Below are positions 36,720-47,989 of a stretch of 64,000 nt of DNA, piece by piece. A model generated the notes under the pieces. That model had not been told where the DNA came from. It ran no database searches and saw nothing but the letters and a program-made list of their open reading frames with translations. Both the position numbers and the translations under genes were made by a program. This stretch comes from JAWKWH01 sp041397625 (GTDB lineage Bacteria; Pseudomonadota; Alphaproteobacteria; Rhizobiales; Rhizobiaceae), in the NCBI GenBank assembly GCA_041397625.1, contig JAWKWH010000002.1, positions 310,001 to 374,000 on the forward strand, given 5' to 3'. Numbering within the stretch: position 1 is the stretch's first letter; each line of letters begins with the position of its first letter.

Positions 36720-36930
36720 GATGAGTTTTGGCGCGACAGCCGCTTCGATATGCGGCGGCGTAGACCCGATTGGAAGCGTTCAGCTTGGTCAGCGAATTGG
36801 CCAGGGAGTGATTGATCGTGTGTTCGGAGAGATTGGTGATCCGCGCGACCTCCAGGCCTGTCTTTCCGCGCGCCACCCGCTCCTTCCTTCCGATCGACGG
36901 GGAAAAGCTCGGCTGTCCGCACATCGCCGA
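36720..36930 (-). pseudogene. LuxR-family HTH remnant
   Basis: Translation of the minus strand gives VARGKTGLEVARITNLSEH followed by TINHSLANSLTKLNASNRV, which follows the LuxR C-terminal HTH pattern (ARGKT, EIA-ILxxSExTVNxHLxNAxxKLxxxNR). The part that should precede it (the RExEVLxW segment) is disrupted: a few residues are missing, with a short look-alike (LFPVDRKE) in another frame. No autoinducer-binding domain was recognised upstream. Most simply a decayed quorum-sensing-type regulator. Confidence 0.5.
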
Positions 36931-37383
36931 TTTGTGGCGGTCGAATAACGGGCCCGCAAGACTTTGAAACGCCAACCGCTTGATGACGGGGAGAACGTTC
37001 GGCATGTTTGCCGCAATCACGGTGTTTGCAAACCCCGGCCCGACCTTCTCGAACACGCAAAGCGCCGGCCGTTTGCGGTTGGCGAGTGGTTCCCGGGCGA
37101 CGGGAAAAGCGTCCGAAACGATGTCGGGGTCGGATCGGAGCAGTTGCGGGACAGCGGTCTGTGTCGCACCGGGCAAGTCGCTATCCCAGCATCGCGCCCG
37201 TTCATGGACCTGTTTCCTCATGGTCTCCAGGCTCAGGATTACGGATGCCAGGTGAATTCGCCCGGCTTGAAGTCGGCAATCTCCTTGACGACCCTTTTGG
37301 CATGGACCGGCCACATGCCGGCAAAGGCCACGGTGGAAACCGGGTCTCCCGAAACGAAGCGACGGTTGAATGCTGTTGACCTT

Positions 37384-37458
37384 GTCAAGGTCTCCTCGGT
37401 CAAGGTCTCCTCGGTCAAGGTCTCCTCGGTCAAGGTCTCCTCGGTCAAGGTCTCCTCG
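37384..37458. repeat. Tandem repeat, five perfect 15-bp units
   Basis: The unit GTCAAGGTCTCCTCG is present five times without mismatch, preceded by CTT and followed by CCTCC. Because 15 is a multiple of 3, it gives repeating pentapeptides in several frames (EETLT or RGDLD on the minus strand, VKVSS on the plus strand). Perfect identity between units suggests recent slippage-driven expansion. There are no spacers, so it is not a CRISPR. Confidence 0.95.
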
Positions 37459-37708
37459 CCTCCAATCCTGTTTTGAGCATATGAATTTGCCGAACCGAAT
37501 TCTGTCAATAGGCGATATTTCGCATGCGCGCGCGGCGGCCGCGACATCGAAACCCGCGCCAAAAACCTGCTCACCGAGGACCGGCCGTTCGCCGCGCTCG
37601 GGAACGCGTCGTGAACAGAACCCGCCGTCCGACGTCGGACGAAAGTCGGAAAAGCGCCGGACGTTCTGCACCTGTTCCACGTGAAGTCGCGTAAGTACTT
37701 GAAATCAT

Positions 37709-37784
<76 letters not shown>

Positions 37785-37988
37785 ACATTGCCGTCTGCCG
37801 CCGGTCGGTCGCCCAACCGACGAAGGCGATCGGTGGCGGCACGGGTAGCACATTTTCCGCCGTAGTAAAGGGATTTGCCGCTACGGACCGCCTGACAAAC
37901 GGCGACAGAGCCGGCGAACGCAGGCTTTGAAAGCCCTTCCGCCCGTGCTAACCGGGCAGGCAACGAGTGCCCGTCGGAACACCGCCCC

Positions 37989-38762
37989 ATGAGCCGCAAG
38001 ACCGCCAATATCGCCTTCATCCATTCCGACGCGCCGGAAGCGCACGACGCGGCCGTGCATCTGAGCGCGCTCTATGGCCAGTCGGATCCGGAGACGGCGG
38101 ACGTGATCGTGGCGCTCGGCGGCGACGGCTTCATGCTGCAGACGCTGCACCAGACCATGGATTCGGGCAAGCTGATCTACGGCATGAATCGCGGTTCGGT
38201 CGGCTTTCTGATGAACGAGTATGGCGAGGAGAACCTGCGCGAACGTATCGCCGATGCGACCGCCGAGACGCTGCGGCCGTTGAAGATGGTGGCCGAAACG
38301 ATCGATGGCGGCAGCGAGACGGCGCTCGCCATCAACGAGGTGTCGCTGCTGCGCCAGTCCTACCAGGCGGCCAAGATCAGGATCTCGATCGACGGGCACA
38401 TGCGGCTCGATGAACTGATCTGCGACGGCGTCATGGTGGCAACGCCGGCCGGTTCGACGGCCTACAACCTGTCGGCGCACGGACCGATCCTGCCTATCGA
38501 TGCCGAACTGCTGGCGCTGACCCCGGTCAGTCCCTTCCGTCCGAGGCGCTGGCGCGGCGCGCTGGTACCCAACCGCGCCACCGTGCGCTTCGACATCCTG
38601 GAAGCCGACAAGCGGCCGGTCAACGCGGTCGCCGATCACTGGGAGGTCAAATCGGTCTCGTCGGTCGTCGTGCGCGAATCGACCTCGTCGACCGCCACGC
38701 TGCTGTTCGATGCCAATCATTCGTGGGACGAACGCATCCTGGCCGAGCAGTTCCGCTACTGA
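37989..38762 (+). CDS. nadK: NAD kinase
   Basis: 257 residues, the short form typical of Alphaproteobacteria. Phosphorylates NAD+ to NADP+. Signature VALGGDGFML carries the catalytic GGDG, followed by NEVSL and PAGSTAYNLSAHGPI. Stands alone between tRNA-Thr and a porin gene with which it is convergent (47-base gap). Confidence 0.95.
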   Translation: MSRKTANIAFIHSDAPEAHDAAVHLSALYGQSDPETADVIVALGGDGFMLQTLHQTMDSGKLIYGMNRGSVGFLMNEYGEENLRERIADATAETLRPLKMVAETIDGGSETALAINEVSLLRQSYQAAKIRISIDGHMRLDELICDGVMVATPAGSTAYNLSAHGPILPIDAELLALTPVSPFRPRRWRGALVPNRATVRFDILEADKRPVNAVADHWEVKSVSSVVVRESTSSTATLLFDANHSWDERILAEQFRY

Positions 38763-38809
38763 TCGACGTCCATACCACGGTCAATGCGCCACCCGATCGT
38801 GCGCGGTGT

Positions 38810-39505
38810 CTAGAACCGGTAGTTCAGACCGAACTGGACGGTATGCAGATCAAACCGGCCGGTGCCGGCGGCGCCAAAATTTGCGACCGTGAGACCCGTA
38901 TTGGCGAAGTTGTGGTACAGATAGTGCAAATCCGCCGACCATTTCTCGTTGAATGCCATCTCGGCACCGAGGCCGATGTTGAAACCCGCCACGACATCCT
39001 TCTCGCCCGGTGCGACGGGAATGCCGGTTGCCGTCGCGAATGCGGCGTATGTGACGTCGGAAACACTAAGTCCGCCGGTCGCGTAGACGAGAACATTGTC
39101 AAAGGCATATCCTGCGCGCAGGCGAGCCGTCGCCAGCCAGTCGATATCGGCGGTGCAGGTAAAGCCAGCGGGGCCCGCGCCTCCCGGACATGCGCCGGCG
39201 CCATCGATCCCCGAAATGGACACATCGACAACGCCGCCCAGAACCCAGTTTCCCGTCTGCCAGTCGTAGCCGGCCTGCGCACCGCCAAAAAATCCATCAA
39301 TGCTTATCGAGGCGGGAGGCGGAACGCCGCCGGCCGGCACGAAATCCGCGTCTCCCCAACCGCCGCCCGCGTGCACGCCGATATACGCACCCGACCAGTC
39401 GTAAACGCTGGTGACCGGGACGATGTCATCGGCGGCATTCGATGGCGCCGTGAAAGCAAAAACCGCGACCGAAGCCAGCAGGAACTTCATTGTCCGATAT
39501 AGCAT
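38810..39505 (-). CDS. Outer-membrane beta-barrel protein, Omp25/31 type
   Basis: 231 residues. Signal peptide followed by an OmpA-like eight-strand barrel with alternating aromatic strands (YDWSGAYIGVHAGGGWG, FGGAQAGYDWQTGNWVLG) and the C-terminal aromatic YRF needed for BAM insertion. Resembles Brucella/rhizobial Omp25/31 surface proteins. Two starts are possible: ATG at 39505 has an AGGAA site about 7 bases upstream and is used; ATG at 39490 (MKFLLASVAV) would give a shorter signal peptide without a clear ribosome site. Confidence 0.9.
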   Translation of the reverse strand: MLYRTMKFLLASVAVFAFTAPSNAADDIVPVTSVYDWSGAYIGVHAGGGWGDADFVPAGGVPPPASISIDGFFGGAQAGYDWQTGNWVLGGVVDVSISGIDGAGACPGGAGPAGFTCTADIDWLATARLRAGYAFDNVLVYATGGLSVSDVTYAAFATATGIPVAPGEKDVVAGFNIGLGAEMAFNEKWSADLHYLYHNFANTGLTVANFGAAGTGRFDLHTVQFGLNYRF

Positions 39506-40108
39506 TGCCGGTTCCTATTGCTGTCTGGTGCGCCTGTCCCAAGACTATGGTCGGGCGCATCTTGGGCTACATTGACGTCGTTGAAATTCACATTAGCAGT
39601 GACCGGCCAGGAGAAGTAGTGCCCAGATACAACACCTTCGAGAAGAACGCGGTTTGCCCGCAGTTCACCCGTGCCGCCCCGACACCACCAGCGAGCGATA
39701 TCGCGCGGGTTTGCTCGGAGACTGGCGAATACGGTCTCTGCTCATCGGGAGGCCGATCCGGTACTGCCGGTGGTCGTGGGCGCGCCGGCCTCCATTTTAC
39801 CGCTACAGGCAACCAGAGGAAGATTTTCTTCGCTTGTCGTTGGTTCCCCACAATGGAAACTGGAGCCTTCCGTGGACCTGCTATCGACGGAATCCACTTC
39901 TGTTTCCGGAACGTCCACAATTCACCATCCGTGCATTCTCAACGGCATCCACGGTTGACATCCGGGAACCGGCGACGTATCCGCACGTTCAATACTCGAG
40001 GAGGCAGCGGCCCTGACGGCCGGATATGTCAAACCCGAAAACAGGCGAGTAACGATCATTAATTCCGCAGCTGTTGCAAACGACGCGCCCGAAGGCGCCG
40101 ATTCCGGC
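39506..40108. other. 603-base interval without a supportable gene
   Basis: Between the porin gene and the RhlE-type helicase, both of which are transcribed outwards, so both promoters should be here. Open frames of 95-190 codons cross it in three plus-strand frames, but none shows a recognisable domain, ribosome site or coherent codon use. Base composition is lower in GC than the flanks. It may hold a degraded gene or a non-coding RNA. Confidence 0.5.
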
Positions 40109-41572
<1,464 letters not shown>

Positions 41573-41600
41573 CGCCAGGCTGCGAATAAGGCGCCGCGCG

Positions 41601-41924
41601 CTACTTCTTCGCTCTCAGGCTTGCTTGATAAGCCTTGCCCGCCCAGATGGCGAACCGTTCGGCGTCATCGACGGCCTCGTCGGGGATCGTCCAGTATGGC
41701 ATCGCCACGGGCCGTTCGGCATTCCTGCCGTCGTAATGCCATTGGCGCGATCCGGCCGCAGCGAACTCCGGCGCCGAGGCGGCGTCGGCCTTGAGCAGGA
41801 TTTCTCCGTCCACTTCGAGCGCCACGATCATCCCGTTGTGGTAGATGCCCTTGCCGCCGAACATGCGCCTGACAGTCACCGGGCCGAGGCCGGCGAACAG
41901 ATCGTGAATATCGTCATCCGTCAC
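41601..41924 (-). CDS. TfoX N-terminal domain protein
   Basis: 107 residues, GTG start. Single TfoX/Sxy N-terminal domain with VTVRRMFGGKGIYHNGMIVA and the late PYWTIPDEAVDD motif. Named from competence regulators, but standalone copies are widespread in Rhizobiales and their function is unknown. Last gene of the suf run, 8 bases after sufA. Convergent with the helicase gene. Confidence 0.85.
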   Translation of the reverse strand: MTDDDIHDLFAGLGPVTVRRMFGGKGIYHNGMIVALEVDGEILLKADAASAPEFAAAGSRQWHYDGRNAERPVAMPYWTIPDEAVDDAERFAIWAGKAYQASLRAKK

Positions 41925-41932
41925 GAGGAGGA

Positions 41933-42313
41933 TCAGAGCGCGCCGCGCGCTTCGGCCAGCGCCTTCAGGTCGGCAGGCTTCAGTTCGACGGATTCGCCGC
42001 AGCCGCAGGCGGATGACTGGTTCGGATTGTTGAAGACGAAACCGGAGCGCAGCGTCGTGACCTCGTAGTCCATCTCGGTGCCGAGCAGGAACAGCGCCGC
42101 CTCCGGCGCCACCCAGACATCGATGCCGTTATGGCTGACATGGTCGTCCTTCGGATCGGGCTCATTCACCAGGTCGACCGTATATTCCATGCCGGCGCAG
42201 CCGCCCTTCTTGATGCCGACGCGTACGCCGGCCGCGCCCTCGCGCGTATCGACGATGTCGCGCACGCGCTCGGCTGCGGCGTCTGTCAGGCTGATGACTG
42301 CGAAACCTGTCAT
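41933..42313 (-). CDS. sufA: A-type Fe-S carrier protein
   Basis: 126 residues. HesB/IscA/SufA family carrier that accepts clusters from SufBCD and passes them on. The three cluster-ligand cysteines are visible: one in KKGGCAGMEY and two in SACGCGES near the C-terminus. Start ATG at 42313. Follows sufT by 84 bases, which include a GATTCC/GGAATC inverted repeat overlapping the sufT stop. Confidence 0.94.
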   Translation of the reverse strand: MTGFAVISLTDAAAERVRDIVDTREGAAGVRVGIKKGGCAGMEYTVDLVNEPDPKDDHVSHNGIDVWVAPEAALFLLGTEMDYEVTTLRSGFVFNNPNQSSACGCGESVELKPADLKALAEARGAL

Positions 42314-42383
42314 GGTCGCTGCTCCGTCGGTACTCCCGTTTTTCAGCCGGGTTCGAACCTTGATTCCATACTAAAATGGTAAA

Positions 42384-42399
42384 GATTCCGGGCGGAATC
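42384..42399. repeat. Short inverted repeat at the sufT/sufA junction
   Basis: Perfect 6-bp arms GATTCC/GGAATC with a 4-base spacer, overlapping the sufT stop codon. On the minus-strand transcript it could form a small hairpin followed by CUUUACC, perhaps an RNA-processing or attenuation site. Could be coincidental. Confidence 0.3.
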
Positions 42400-42802
42400 A
42401 ATACCAGCCGATCGCCACCTGTGCTTCCTCGCTCATCCGGTCGGGCGTCCAGGGCGGGTCGAAGGTCATCTCGACATCGACATGGCCGATGCCTTCCACG
42501 GCGCTGACGGCGTTCTGCACCCAGCCCGGCATCTCGCCGGCCACCGGGCAGCCCGGCGCGGTCAGGGTCATGTCGATCCTGACCGAACGATCGTCCTCGA
42601 TATCGATCCGGTAGATCAGCCCGAGCTCGTAGATGTCGGCCGGGATTTCCGGATCGTAGACGGTCTTGAGCGCGGCGATGATGTCGTCGGTCAGCCGGGC
42701 GAGCTCGTCCGGCGGGATTGCGGACGCCTTCGGCGCCGCGACCTTGCCATCGGTCACCACCTCTTCGGCGGTCTCGTTTTGAGTGCTTTCTTCTATGGTC
42801 AT
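42398..42802 (-). CDS. sufT: SUF-system DUF59/MIP18-type protein
   Basis: 134 residues. The DUF59 domain carries TVYDPEIPADIYELGLIYRI and LTAPGCPVAGEMPGWV with the conserved cysteine, and ends with the DPPWTPDRMSEEA motif of SufT. Auxiliary Fe-S maturation factor. The ATG at 42802 overlaps the sufS stop (ATGA); the frame's extension to 42931 lies inside sufS. Acidic N-terminal 40 residues precede the domain. Confidence 0.93.
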   Translation of the reverse strand: MTIEESTQNETAEEVVTDGKVAAPKASAIPPDELARLTDDIIAALKTVYDPEIPADIYELGLIYRIDIEDDRSVRIDMTLTAPGCPVAGEMPGWVQNAVSAVEGIGHVDVEMTFDPPWTPDRMSEEAQVAIGWY

Positions 42803-44034
42803 GAGAAGAACCCTCTCGCCTTCTCCAGTGCTTCTGCCAGCCGGTCGACTTCCTCGCGCGTATTGTAGAGGCCAAAGGACGCCCGGCAAGTCGAGGTTAC
42901 GCCGAACCGCTTCAACAGCGGCTGGGCGCAATGGGTGCCGGCGCGCACCGCGACACCTGCCCGGTCGATCACCATCGAGACGTCGTGGGCATGGATGCCT
43001 TCCAGTTCGAAGGAGACGATGGCGCCCTTGTCAGGCGCATTGCCGAAAATGCGCAGCGAATTGATCCGGCCGAGCTGATCGTGCGCATAGTCGCGCAGCA
43101 TCGCCTCGTGGGCGGCGATCGTCTCGCGGCCGATATTCTCGACATAGTCGATCGCGGCGCCGAGACCGATCGCCTGCACGATCGGCGGCGTGCCGGCCTC
43201 GAAGCGGTGCGGCGGTTCGTTGTAGGTGACATTGTCCTCGGTTACGTCCTCGATCATCTCGCCGCCGCCCTGGAACGGCCGCATGGCGGCAAGCAGGTCG
43301 TGACGGCCGTAGAGTACGCCGATACCGGACGGCCCATAGAGCTTGTGGCCGGTAAGCACGTAGAAATCGGCGCCGATATCCTGCACGTCGACCGGCAGGT
43401 GAACGGCGCCCTGACTGCCATCGACCAGCACCTTGATGCCGCGTTCACGCGCGATGCGGCAGATTTCCTTGACCGGCGTCACCGTGCCGAGCACGTTCGA
43501 CATGTGGGTAATCGCAATCAACCTGGTGCGTTCAGTCAGGCGCTTTTCCAGTTCCTCAATGTGGAACGCGCCTTCGTCGTCGACCGGCACCCAGACCAGC
43601 TTCGCTCCTTGCCGTTCGCGCAGGAAATGCCACGGAACGATATTGGAATGGTGCTCCATCTGGCTGAGTACGATCTCGTCGCCCTCGCCGATATTCGGCA
43701 TCGCCCAGCCATACGCGACCGTGTTGATCGCCTCGGTTGCCGACTTGGTGAAGACGACCTCGTTGATGCTTTCGGCGTTCAGGAAGCCGCGCACGGTTTC
43801 GCGCGCCTTCTCATAGGCGTCGGTCGCAGCGTTTGAGAGGAAATGCAGGCCGCGGTGCACATTGGCGTATTCGTTCGAATAGGCATGCGTGACAGCGTCG
43901 ATGACGGCCCGCGGTTTCTGCGCCGAGGCGCCATTGTCCAGATAGACCAGCGGCTTGCCATAGACTTCGCGCGCCAGGATCGGAAAATCCTTGCGGATCG
44001 CCTCGACGTCATATGCTGCGGTCATCAGGTTCAT
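42799..44034 (-). CDS. sufS: Cysteine desulfurase, SufS type
   Basis: 411 residues. PLP enzyme moving sulfur from cysteine to SufBCD. The PLP lysine is in LTGHKLYGPSG and the persulfide cysteine in RAGTHCAQPLLKR; the EHHSNIVPW motif is typical of group II desulfurases. ATG at 44034 with GGAG 11 bases upstream is used; a second ATG at 44025 is possible. The open frame to 44829 overlays sufD. It starts 2 bases after the sufD stop. Confidence 0.95.
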   Translation of the reverse strand: MNLMTAAYDVEAIRKDFPILAREVYGKPLVYLDNGASAQKPRAVIDAVTHAYSNEYANVHRGLHFLSNAATDAYEKARETVRGFLNAESINEVVFTKSATEAINTVAYGWAMPNIGEGDEIVLSQMEHHSNIVPWHFLRERQGAKLVWVPVDDEGAFHIEELEKRLTERTRLIAITHMSNVLGTVTPVKEICRIARERGIKVLVDGSQGAVHLPVDVQDIGADFYVLTGHKLYGPSGIGVLYGRHDLLAAMRPFQGGGEMIEDVTEDNVTYNEPPHRFEAGTPPIVQAIGLGAAIDYVENIGRETIAAHEAMLRDYAHDQLGRINSLRIFGNAPDKGAIVSFELEGIHAHDVSMVIDRAGVAVRAGTHCAQPLLKRFGVTSTCRASFGLYNTREEVDRLAEALEKARGFFS

Positions 44035-44036
44035 GA

Positions 44037-45362
44037 TCAGCCGTTCTCCGCGAACCAGTTGTCCAGGCGCAGCTCCAGCGCCTCGACGAGTCCCTCGTCG
44101 TCCAGATCCTCGACCACTTCGGCCAGAAAAGCCTTGACCAGCAGCCGGCGGGCCTCCTTCTCCGGGACGCCGCGGCTCATCAGGTAGAACAGGTGATCCT
44201 CGTCGATCTCGGTCACCGTCGCGCCGTGACCGCAGGCGACGTCGTCGGCGAAGATCTCCAGTTCCGGCTTGGCCGAGAATTCGCCGTCGTCCGACAGCAG
44301 CAGCGTGTTGCAGGCCATGCGCGCATCGGTCTTCTGCGCCTCGCGCGCGACCCGGATTTGGCCCTGGAACACGCCCCTGGCCTTGCCGGTCACGACATTG
44401 CGGACGATCTCCTCCGAGGTGGTGCCGTAGCCGGTGTGGTCGAGCACCATGGTGATGTCGGTGTGGCTTGCGCCCGACAGCATGTTGACGCCGCGCAACT
44501 GGAAGTCGGCGCCCTCGCCCGCCGTATCGACCACCACTTCGTGGCGTACCAGGTGACCGCCGAAATTCATCACGAACAGGGTCAGCCTGGCGTCCTTGGC
44601 AAGATGGGCGCGGAACTGGCCGAGATGGTCGCCGGCCCTGCCGCCTTCCTGTATCAGCACCCAGGTGACCTCGGCGCCCTCGCCGACCTCGATCGTCGAA
44701 ACCGGACAGGTCTGGTGGCCCGATCCATCGGGCGCGATATGGCGCTCGACAAACATGGCCTTGGCGCCAGCGCCGACATCGACGACGTGGCGCACCGATG
44801 AAAACCGGTTCTCCTCGCTCGCGGCACAATGGGCAAGCCCGATGGCGCGGCCGACCGATACGCCGTCTGCAACCTTGATCTCGACGCCGTCGGCAAAAAA
44901 ACCGGTATTGAGCGTGGCGATCGTGTCGTCCAAGGCCGAGGCAATCGTCCAGGCCGAAACGTCCCCGCCCCCGGCGACCTGCGTGGCGTAGGAACGAACG
45001 GCGACGCCTTCCGGCATCGGATCGGCAAGCTCGGCGAAGAAATGGCCGTCGAGGAAGGGCAGACGCGCGGCCTCGATCAGCCGCTGGTAGGCGGACATCG
45101 CGTGGCGCGCCGCGCCGGCATCGGGCCGCGCCGCAACGGGCAGAAAGCGCGACAGCATGCGCTTGAGGTCGGTGTAGTGCCAGGCCTCGGTGCGGCGGGT
45201 CGGGAAACCTTCCTGCTTCAGCCGCTCGATCGCCGCATCGCGTGCCTTGGTCGTGGCCTCGTCGCCCGGCATGCGCGAGATGCGGTCGGCGAAGGCGGCG
45301 ACCATGGCCTGTTCCGCCGGCGTGAGCTTCGGTTTTGCGTGCACGTTCATCGTCTTTGTCAC
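44037..45362 (-). CDS. sufD: Fe-S cluster assembly scaffold subunit SufD
   Basis: 441 residues. SufBD-core protein: GVFQGQIRVAREAQKTDA and the terminal SRGVPEKEARRLLVKAFL region are characteristic. Forms the SufBC2D scaffold complex. GTG at 45362 overlaps the sufC stop (GTGA); an in-frame ATG at 45350 would give a 437-residue protein closer to rhizobial starts and remains possible. Confidence 0.94.
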   Translation of the reverse strand: MTKTMNVHAKPKLTPAEQAMVAAFADRISRMPGDEATTKARDAAIERLKQEGFPTRRTEAWHYTDLKRMLSRFLPVAARPDAGAARHAMSAYQRLIEAARLPFLDGHFFAELADPMPEGVAVRSYATQVAGGGDVSAWTIASALDDTIATLNTGFFADGVEIKVADGVSVGRAIGLAHCAASEENRFSSVRHVVDVGAGAKAMFVERHIAPDGSGHQTCPVSTIEVGEGAEVTWVLIQEGGRAGDHLGQFRAHLAKDARLTLFVMNFGGHLVRHEVVVDTAGEGADFQLRGVNMLSGASHTDITMVLDHTGYGTTSEEIVRNVVTGKARGVFQGQIRVAREAQKTDARMACNTLLLSDDGEFSAKPELEIFADDVACGHGATVTEIDEDHLFYLMSRGVPEKEARRLLVKAFLAEVVEDLDDEGLVEALELRLDNWFAENG

Positions 45363-46114
45363 GCCGCCTCGCCGGTTATGCCGGCGTAGCCCTCGTTCTC
45401 CAGTGTCAATGCCAGCGACTTGTCGCCCGACTTGATCACCTGGCCCTTGTAGAGCACATGCACCGTGTCGGGCACGATGTGTTCGAGCAGGCGCTGGTAG
45501 TGGGTAATGACGATGAAGGCGCGATCGGGCGATCTGAGCGCATTGACGCCGTCGGAGACGATCCTGAGCGCATCGATGTCGAGTCCCGAATCGGTCTCGT
45601 CGAGGACGCAGAGCTTCGGCTCCAAAAGCTTCATCTGCAGGATCTCGGCGCGCTTCTTCTCGCCGCCGGAAAAGCCGACATTGAGCGGGCGCTTCAGCAT
45701 GTCGAAATCCATGCCGAGCGAGGTCGCCGCCTCGCGTACCTTCTTCATCAGTTCAGGTATCTTGAGCGGCTCCTCGCCGCGCGCCTTGCGCTGCGAATTC
45801 ATCGCCACCTTGAGGAACTCCATCGTGGCGACGCCCGGAATCTCCAGCGGGTACTGGAAGGCGAGGAAGATGCCGGAGGCGGCACGTTCGGCCGGGTCCA
45901 TCTCGAGGATGGATTCGCCGTTGTAGAGGATGTCGCCTTCGGTCACCTCGTAGTCGTCGCGGCCGGCGAGCACGTAGGAAAGCGTCGACTTTCCCGAACC
46001 GTTCGGCCCCATGATCGCCGCGACCTCGCCGGCCTTCACGGTCAGGTTGAGCCCGCGGATGATCTCGGTTCCATCCTCGGCGATACGGGCGTGCAGGTTC
46101 TTGATTTCAAGCAT
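45359..46114 (-). CDS. sufC: Fe-S assembly ATPase SufC
   Basis: 251 residues. ABC-type ATPase with Walker A GPNGSGKST, signature GFSGGEKKR and Walker B LCVLDETDSGLD. Powers conformational change in the SufBCD scaffold. The ATG at 46114 (MLEIKNL) is chosen as the usual SufC start; a GTG 9 bases earlier is an alternative. Lies 19 bases after the truncated cupin gene. Confidence 0.95.
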   Translation of the reverse strand: MLEIKNLHARIAEDGTEIIRGLNLTVKAGEVAAIMGPNGSGKSTLSYVLAGRDDYEVTEGDILYNGESILEMDPAERAASGIFLAFQYPLEIPGVATMEFLKVAMNSQRKARGEEPLKIPELMKKVREAATSLGMDFDMLKRPLNVGFSGGEKKRAEILQMKLLEPKLCVLDETDSGLDIDALRIVSDGVNALRSPDRAFIVITHYQRLLEHIVPDTVHVLYKGQVIKSGDKSLALTLENEGYAGITGEAA

Positions 46115-46133
46115 TTCTTTCACTCATTTGCAT

Positions 46134-46300
46134 TCAGACCGCCGCGCCCTGCGGCGCGGTGAATTTCTCGTCGACGACATTGCCGGTGTTTCGAACTTCC
46201 GCCGGTTCGAAGATCATGATCTCGGCTTCCTCGTCGGCGCAGGTGCGGTGCTCGACGCCGCGCGGCACGTCGGCAAGCGACATGACGGGTTTGGCGCCCA

Positions 46301-46301
<1 letters not shown>
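46134..46301 (-). CDS. Truncated cupin-domain protein in the suf operon
   Basis: 55 codons from an ATG at 46301 that overlaps the sufB stop (TGATG). The product contains VPRGVEHRTCADEEAEIMIF and then EPAEVRNTGNV, matching the C-terminal half of small single-domain cupins. The N-terminal half with the first metal-binding HxH...E motif is missing and is not found between sufB and sufC. It could be a decayed gene, or a retained short peptide translated by coupling to sufB. Too short for common gene finders. Confidence 0.7.
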
Positions 46302-47824
<1,523 letters not shown>

Positions 47825-47989
47825 GTCGGTTGTCTCCATTCTCGCCGGGTTCAAGGCCCGGTGGTTGTCGACAGATGTCACCCTGGCGGGTGCCACCCAT
47901 GTAATGGTTTTTTGCGTCCGGAAAAGCCGTTTCGGCAAATCTTTCGGCAAAAATTCAGCTTTTAGCCCTGCCTGCCGGCGAAACGCCGG

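Larger units (their letters stand above)
36619..37708. other. Gene-poor, decayed strip next to tRNA-Thr
   Basis: 1,090 bases with no intact gene that can be supported. It holds a LuxR-type HTH remnant on the minus strand (about 36720-36930), a five-copy 15-bp tandem repeat (37384-37458) and then tRNA-Thr. Long open frames here exist on both strands because the repeat length is a multiple of three and because one frame reads through the tRNA; none shows a coherent protein. This looks like eroded accessory DNA beside a tRNA gene. Confidence 0.6.

Noticed and set aside
37384..37458. Possible CRISPR array
   Set aside because: Units are 15 bp and directly adjoining with no spacers; no cas genes are near.
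36964..37476. Plus-strand open frame with VKVSS repeats
   Set aside because: It is open only because the tandem repeat has a length divisible by three; no ribosome site or domain was seen.
39490..40062. 190-codon plus-strand open frame in the porin-helicase gap
   Set aside because: It begins inside the porin signal-peptide region on the opposite strand, lacks a ribosome site, and shows no recognisable domain.
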